A stretch of DNA of 24,472 nucleotides from positions 1 through 24,472 of IMG/VR virus record IMGVR_UViG_3300020057_000149. One strand, written 5' to 3'. This stretch comes from a virus. Both the position numbers and the translations under genes were made by a program. Position 1 is the stretch's first letter; each line of letters starts with the position of its first letter. Shown piece after piece: positions 21,216 to 24,472 of this stretch. The notes beneath the pieces were generated by a model, which did not search any database, was not told the DNA's origin, and worked only from the letters and a program-made list of their open reading frames with translations.

Positions 21216-22019
21216 CTATCGCGAGCACGCCCAAGCAACCGCTTGGGTGAACTCGATCGCACGCCCCGAATTGTAGGCACCATCCTCTGCCCCGAACGCT
21301 GTCGCGAAAGACTTCTCCAGAGCAGCAGAGAACCCCGGAAAGGCATTCTGCAAGCCTGCTCGCGTCGTGACTGCGTTCGCATAGGTGGTAATCGTACCCT
21401 TGAGGGCCCCTAAGCCCGCAGGAGGGGGACTCGACAGCAAGATGGTCGAGAGATCCTGCCACGCTTCTCGCCACTTCGCAGCCTTCACAGCGTCCCCTTG
21501 CAGCATGACGGCCTTGATCGGGGCAACCAGCTGCTGCATTTCAGCAGACGGCATACCTAGCGGGGGCAAGGGCTGCGGCTGAGGTTGGGGGTTCGGTTGC
21601 GGGGGCACGGGGTTCGGTACCGAACCTTTAACCGTAAAATCGGCAGTGTAACGGTTCAGTGTGAATGCCAGTGCGATCTTCACCTTCTCCGGCTTCGCCT
21701 TGCTCGCGTCGTCGGGGAACGCAGGATCGGGCACGAGCACGAGGAGCTCGCGATACTGCTGCGACGCAACGGTGGCCTCGAGCCAGTGATCCCCCGGGGG
21801 AGCCCAGATGAACAACTTATCTCCCTGTCCGGGGAGCGTTTCATACTGCACCTTGCCGCTCGACACTCGCCAGGTAATCTGGACGTCGGTGTCCTTCGAT
21901 TCGGGAATCTTGCACGTGGCAATAATGGGGTCGTAGAGGTCGACCTCACGCTGGACACTGATCTGCCCGAACGCAGACGAGCAGCAGAGCACGAGGGCAG
22001 CAAACAAGGGAAATCGCAC
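21216..22019 (-). CDS. Secreted protein with proline-rich linker, function unknown
   Basis: 267 residues, starting at a GTG (22019) with AAAGGAA 7-8 nt upstream. Residues 1-19 (MRFPLFAALVLCCSSAFGQ) are a signal peptide, probably cleaved after AFG. Residues ~20-130 look like an Ig-type beta domain (VDLYDPIIATC, VQITWRVSSGK, FIWAPPGDHWLEATVASQQY). A PNPVPPQPNPQPQPQPLPPL linker joins a helical C-terminal domain (residues ~155-267) with two Trp-rich helices and a C-terminal AWACSR. Family unknown to me. It is flanked by terminator-like hairpins, so its transcript may be tuned separately from the genes around it. Confidence 0.7.
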   Translation of the reverse strand: MRFPLFAALVLCCSSAFGQISVQREVDLYDPIIATCKIPESKDTDVQITWRVSSGKVQYETLPGQGDKLFIWAPPGDHWLEATVASQQYRELLVLVPDPAFPDDASKAKPEKVKIALAFTLNRYTADFTVKGSVPNPVPPQPNPQPQPQPLPPLGMPSAEMQQLVAPIKAVMLQGDAVKAAKWREAWQDLSTILLSSPPPAGLGALKGTITTYANAVTTRAGLQNAFPGFSAALEKSFATAFGAEDGAYNSGRAIEFTQAVAWACSR

Positions 22020-22048
22020 GGCTTGATTCCTTTGAGTTGAGAATGAGG

Positions 22049-22078
22049 AAAAGGTAGGGGAGTCAGCACTCCCCTACC
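22049..22078 (-). terminator. Terminator-like hairpin between the two signal-peptide genes
   Basis: GGTAGGGGAGT at 22053-22063 pairs perfectly with 22068-22078 (11 bp, 4-nt loop), and TTTTCC follows on the minus strand. It lies in the 90-base gap after the stop at 22110. Confidence 0.65.
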
Positions 22079-22109
22079 CTAGATAGGACGAATCGATCGA
22101 GTCAGGTGG

Positions 22110-22733
22110 CTAGATGGTAAAGCGTGCTCGCGTTCGTCTCATCATGTTGCGGATCGGCTTTCGTCGCTCGCCAGACCGATCATTAATGATTGCAGCAGCG
22201 ACAGGCCGAGGTTTGTCGACACGCGACGGACAGTTTCCACCCGCACAAGGCAGGGAGTAAGAGGCGGGGATGAACGATTCAAACCGATCGCGATGGAACA
22301 CCGTGTCCGGCAACTTAGGGGTCCCGTCGGGATGGATCGCTTGTCGTTCTTCCGGCTCGAGGATCGTAATCAAGGTCAGGATGAGCTTGAGTATCTCGGC
22401 CTTGTGCTCTTTCAGGAAGGAGAAGAAGTCTTGAATCTTGCCGCCCGCTTGAGCGTCGTAGGACTCTTGAGTGCCGGCGAAGGCTTGCTCGAAAATGCTG
22501 TCGTCATCGACTGCCTTCAGCAGTGCCTTCTTAGTAGCGGGATCGTCTTGTCGCACGGCTTGCACTCGCAACCAGGACTTGAAGATCGCCCGGCGAAAGA
22601 TCTTACTTTCGCGCATCGCGGCGGGTTCGTATGTGCTGTAGATCACTTCCTGACGCTGCGGCGTGTCTTCACGCTGCGGGATGGGGGCTGCCATCGCGAG
22701 CATCGCGACGACGTATAGGAGACTTTCTTTCAT
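22110..22733 (-). CDS. Exported protein with CAGGNC pair, function unknown
   Basis: 207 residues from the ATG at 22733; AGGATAGG precedes it, and a longer frame upstream overlaps the previous gene. Residues 1-17 (MKESLLYVVAMLAMAAP) are a signal peptide. A charged helical middle follows, then a hydrophobic helix (EILKLILTLITILEPEE, ~113-129), a CAGGNCPS pair near 168, and a very basic C-terminus (RRKPIRNMMRRTRARFTI). The hydrophobic helix plus basic tail would allow membrane contact, but the role is unknown. It is followed by a terminator-like hairpin. Confidence 0.66.
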   Translation of the reverse strand: MKESLLYVVAMLAMAAPIPQREDTPQRQEVIYSTYEPAAMRESKIFRRAIFKSWLRVQAVRQDDPATKKALLKAVDDDSIFEQAFAGTQESYDAQAGGKIQDFFSFLKEHKAEILKLILTLITILEPEERQAIHPDGTPKLPDTVFHRDRFESFIPASYSLPCAGGNCPSRVDKPRPVAAAIINDRSGERRKPIRNMMRRTRARFTI

Positions 22734-22782
22734 GGACCTATCCTCGAACAAATGGTGAATGGTTTGGAAATGCGTGGAGCCT

Positions 22783-23121
22783 TCAGATCGGGGCTTGGTG
22801 AACCTTGTCGCGAAGGGCCTCGAGCATCGGGCGGACCATCGTGATGAGGTTGGGATCGACCAGCATCCGCTCGGCGAAATCGTTGATGAACGGAATATTG
22901 TACGGAACGACATAGGTGGCGACGGCCCATTCGGCGTCGCGGACCAGCTGCTCGAATTCTTCCTCGCTGTCGCTCGCGATCGAGCCCACGACACTCTCGA
23001 GGACCTCCATCGCTTTCGCAGCGAGTCGCAGGCACTCGCTCGGAGTGAACTTCGCATCGGCACCGGCTTGACGGAATTCGTTTAGAGCGTTCTCAAGAGC
23101 GGGACGAAAATCGATGGCCAT
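22783..23121 (-). CDS. Small helical phage protein of unknown function
   Basis: 112 residues from the ATG at 23121, which has GGAG 8 nt upstream; the longer frame to 23220 would translate a strong hairpin and has no ribosome binding site. It begins MAIDFRPALENALNEFRQAG and has a mainly helical pattern with an FTPSECLRLAAKAMEVLESVV segment, acidic middle (DSEEEFEQLVRDAEWAVATY) and a hydrophobic NIPFINDFAERML stretch. No signal peptide. I do not know the family. It lies between csrA and the exported-protein run, with a 141-base leader holding the hairpin at 23163-23211. Confidence 0.64.
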   Translation of the reverse strand: MAIDFRPALENALNEFRQAGADAKFTPSECLRLAAKAMEVLESVVGSIASDSEEEFEQLVRDAEWAVATYVVPYNIPFINDFAERMLVDPNLITMVRPMLEALRDKVHQAPI

Positions 23122-23162
23122 CTTGCTTCTCCAAAGGACAAAGGGAATGAGTATGCCTCTCG

Positions 23163-23211
23163 ACCGCCCTGCTTGTCGTTCACGGGAGGTGTTAGGACAA
23201 GCAGGAGCGGT
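23163..23211 (-). other. Long stem-loop in the gap after csrA
   Basis: ACCGC at 23163-23167 pairs with 23207-23211 and CCTGCTTGTC at 23168-23177 with 23196-23205: a 15-bp stem with one bulged base (23206) and an 18-nt loop. On the minus strand the loop reads TAACACCTCCCG, including the anti-Shine-Dalgarno core CACCTCC. An outer 6-bp stem (23157-23162 with 23223-23228) is possible. No U-tract follows, so it is not an ordinary terminator. The rest of the 141-base gap (23122-23262) shows nothing else clear. Confidence 0.6.
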
Positions 23212-23262
23212 GAGAAGCAAGCCGAGAGAATCTAAAGAGGTGAGGGGTTGGCAGTCAATAGA

Positions 23263-23607
23263 TTACCACATCCCCTCAAGCGGACTCGAACGAGGCAGGG
23301 GAGCTTCGGTGTGCGACTCCACGCCCTTCGCAGCGGCCTCATAAGCATCGGAGAGACGCGAATTGAGGTCACACGCTTGCATTTCGACGTCCGCGAGCTC
23401 CGCGAGTTTGCGGAGCTCGAAAACTTCTTCGCGATCGATGCGAACATGGTCAGGAGCAACGCTGCCGATCCTTACCTTGTCGCTGCGAAGCTGGACCACC
23501 GTCAACGTGATGCGGCATCCTTCACCGTGCTCGGCGAGCATCTTGACGGTCTCGGGCGAGAGGCTATAGATGATTTTCTCGCCATTCTTCCGTGACAGAA
23601 CCAACAT
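23263..23607 (-). CDS. csrA: CsrA-type RNA-binding translational regulator with insertion and tail
   Basis: 114 residues from the ATG at 23607, one base after an AAGGAGG-bearing hairpin. MLVLSRKNGEKII matches strand 1 of CsrA, with Leu4 and Arg6, and ITLTVVQLRSDKVRIGSVAP followed by VRIDREEVFE matches the rest of the core; Arg59 corresponds to the RNA-binding Arg44 of E. coli CsrA. Between them are about 15 extra residues (YSLSPETVKMLAEHGEG), and a ~45-residue charged tail follows. CsrA normally has about 61 residues, so both additions are unusual. CsrA binds GGA in RNA hairpin loops and usually blocks ribosome binding. The gene lies 16 nt after the DUF3820-like gene. Phage or host targets are unknown. 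Confidence 0.88.
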   Translation of the reverse strand: MLVLSRKNGEKIIYSLSPETVKMLAEHGEGCRITLTVVQLRSDKVRIGSVAPDHVRIDREEVFELRKLAELADVEMQACDLNSRLSDAYEAAAKGVESHTEAPLPRSSPLEGMW

Positions 23608-23608
23608 T

Positions 23609-23622
23609 GCAATCCTCCTTGC
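23609..23622 (-). promoter_or_regulatory. Hairpin with GGAGGA loop over the csrA ribosome binding site
   Basis: GCAA-GGAGGA-TTGC on the minus strand: a 4-bp stem with the ribosome binding site in the loop, ending one base before the csrA ATG. AAGGA spans the stem/loop border. This is the geometry of CsrA autoregulation sites; the stem is short, so it needs the protein or other contacts to be stable. Confidence 0.5.
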
Positions 23623-23623
23623 G

Positions 23624-24004
23624 CTACCGTTGCCTATCCATGAATCGTTTACAACCAACGTACCGCTTCAACTGCTGCGTGAACTCTCCTTCCAGTAAGC
23701 TGACAAAGTAGGAAGGGGCGACGTCGCCTACCTTCGAGTTACGATGGATGCCGAAGGGCATGACAGTATCCTCAAAACGCGATGCCTCGCGATCGCTCAT
23801 CTTGTCACTGGGCCCATCCATCACGAGCTTCATTCCGAGGTGTGCTGCTGCTTGCGTCGCAACGCACTCCCAGAAGCGGTCCTCATCGACCGTAACATCT
23901 CGGGTCGAGTGCATCCGCATGGAGTCTTGAGCGAAGGAAAGGCATTCACTGGCAGCGAGACGCGCTGCCATGTTAGCTTTTATCTCCAGTTTATCCTTGC
24001 TCAA
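23624..24004 (-). CDS. DUF3820 / ExoX C-terminal-like domain protein
   Basis: 126 residues from a TTG at 24004, chosen because AAGGAG stands 7 nt upstream; an internal ATG 11 codons in has a poorer site. The C-terminal third (from ~82: MPFGIHRNSKVGDVAPSYFV, then LLEGEF...LKRYV) matches the short DUF3820/ExoX-C pattern of MPFGKxKGxxxxDVPxxYLxWLL with a basic patch in which Arg/Lys substitutions occur. This small domain occurs in exonuclease X and many phage proteins and probably binds nucleic acid. The N-terminal part is helical and has no exonuclease motif, so no nuclease activity is claimed. Directly upstream of csrA. Confidence 0.75.
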   Translation of the reverse strand: MSKDKLEIKANMAARLAASECLSFAQDSMRMHSTRDVTVDEDRFWECVATQAAAHLGMKLVMDGPSDKMSDREASRFEDTVMPFGIHRNSKVGDVAPSYFVSLLEGEFTQQLKRYVGCKRFMDRQR

Positions 24005-24052
24005 GTGTTGTCTCCTTGTTCTAGAATCACGCGGTGATCTGCTCAAGATTCA

Positions 24053-24157
24053 TTAGCACCCTCGGCACATGGTCCTTGTCCTATCTGCGAGTATGGTCCC
24101 CAGCCTCTTCGCTTCGTTTTCTGCGGACCTAGCGTCTCGGATCAACTGATGTGCCAC
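24053..24157 (-). CDS. Possible small ORF, overlapping the next one
   Basis: 34 residues from a GTG at 24157, or 30 from a TTG at 24145 that overlaps the previous stop as TTGA; it ends in TAATG, which offers an 8-codon ORF. The sequence is charged and helical (DARSAENEAKRLGTILADRT) and reads like real protein, but no ribosome binding site is clear. If real, it depends on coupled translation. Confidence 0.38.
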   Translation of the reverse strand: MAHQLIRDARSAENEAKRLGTILADRTRTMCRGC

Positions 24158-24243
24158 GAGTGTGCGACAGTGTTATAGGTTGTCGCTCGAATCACCGCAG
24201 CAACGCGAAACGCAATCGCAGCAGGATGCTCGGCCATTATCAT
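24142..24243 (-). CDS. Possible small ORF coupled to the cut-off gene
   Basis: 33 residues from an ATG at 24243 that overlaps the stop of the preceding gene as ATGA. It begins MIMAEHPAAIAFRVAAVIRA, short and hydrophobic-helical with no recognised motif. The 4-base overlap is the main support; length is too short for family assignment. The bases 24005-24052 after these ORFs hold only a small palindrome (ATCAC-GCG-GTGAT, 24026-24038). Confidence 0.4.
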   Translation of the reverse strand: MIMAEHPAAIAFRVAAVIRATTYNTVAHSWHIS

Positions 24244-24472
24244 CGTCTCCCAGTATAGGTGTTCCAATCACTGTTATTCTCCCCAGGGATTGCCGTAGGG
24301 CAGACGGGGGAATAAACGGTGACTTTCTTCTCGGTCGCACGACACGCAGGCTTTCGTCCACTGATGACGGCCTCGAGTGCGCTGCGAAGTGATCGGGCTA
24401 GCTGCAAAGGCAGGATAATTTCGTCCTGAACTTGCCCACCTTGCTCAATTATGAGGTGGATCGTTAGAGCTT
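24240..24472 (-). CDS. C-terminal part of a gene entering from the right edge
   Basis: An open frame of 76 codons from 24470 to a TGA at 24240-24242, without a start in the window. The first part alternates hydrophobic residues (LTIHLIIEQGGQVQDEIILP) and continues LARSLRSALEAVISG, a mixed beta/helix pattern; the C-terminus is polar. The stop overlaps the next ATG. I do not recognise it. With so little of it present, no function can be given. Confidence 0.55.
   Translation of the reverse strand, partial: ALTIHLIIEQGGQVQDEIILPLQLARSLRSALEAVISGRKPACRATEKKVTVYSPVCPTAIPGENNSDWNTYTGRR

Noticed and set aside
22783-23220. Longer start for the 112-residue gene at 23220
   Set aside because: The extra codons run through the strong hairpin at 23163-23211 and lack a ribosome binding site.
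1-24472. CRISPR array, insertion sequence or diversity-generating retroelement
   Set aside because: No regularly spaced repeats, no transposase and no reverse transcriptase or template/variable repeat pair seen.

Overview
The window reads as one contiguous stretch of a tailed, siphovirus-type double-stranded DNA phage or prophage. All genes but one lie on the minus strand, so the reading order is right to left. They are tightly packed, with many 4-nt stop/start overlaps and strong AAGGAG-type ribosome binding sites. The host is probably a planctomycete. This is an inference from the MNPYASP-type N-terminus of the single plus-strand gene, several Cys-rich modules of a kind I associate with planctomycetes, a CsrA homologue and overall protein style. 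There is no integrase, terminase, portal, holin of a known class or peptidoglycan hydrolase here, so temperate or lytic life style cannot be decided.

Right end (about 24472 to 18643). A cut-off gene and two tiny overlapping ORFs are followed by a protein with a DUF3820/ExoX-C-like domain, a CsrA-type RNA-binding regulator with an internal insertion and a C-terminal tail, and a small conserved-looking protein. Next comes a run of exported or membrane proteins: two with signal peptides, a papain-like cysteine peptidase with intact Cys/His/Asn residues, a small protein, a secreted protein with one DnaJ-type CxxCxGxG pair, and a membrane-anchored coiled-coil protein. GC-rich stem-loops with short U-tracts separate several of these genes. 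The run sits where lysis or host-interaction genes would be expected.

Centre (18639 to 7601). A minus-strand promoter with a perfect TTGACA box opens the virion operon: prohead protease fused to scaffold (with a likely internal start for free scaffold), a decoration-like protein, the major capsid protein, an acidic polyproline protein, two or three head-tail connectors, an HK97 gp10-like protein, a tail terminator, a structural protein and the tail tube. A strong terminator-like hairpin follows, then the tail assembly chaperones G and GT, joined by a canonical A AAA AAC slippery site, and a 1060-residue tape measure protein.

Left end (7604 to 1). Distal tail proteins follow, including a 678-residue protein built from Cys-rich repeats. 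Then come small structural proteins, a pair of Cys-cluster ORFs overlapping out of frame, and a tail-fibre-like protein running off the window. A single plus-strand gene (2900-3118) with its own near-consensus promoter interrupts this block and looks like a moron.

Recurring theme: several ribosome binding sites, including those of csrA, the major capsid protein and the tail tube, can fold into small hairpins with GGA in the loop, the geometry CsrA proteins recognise. Together with the phage csrA gene this suggests a possible post-transcriptional circuit, which is a hypothesis from sequence only.
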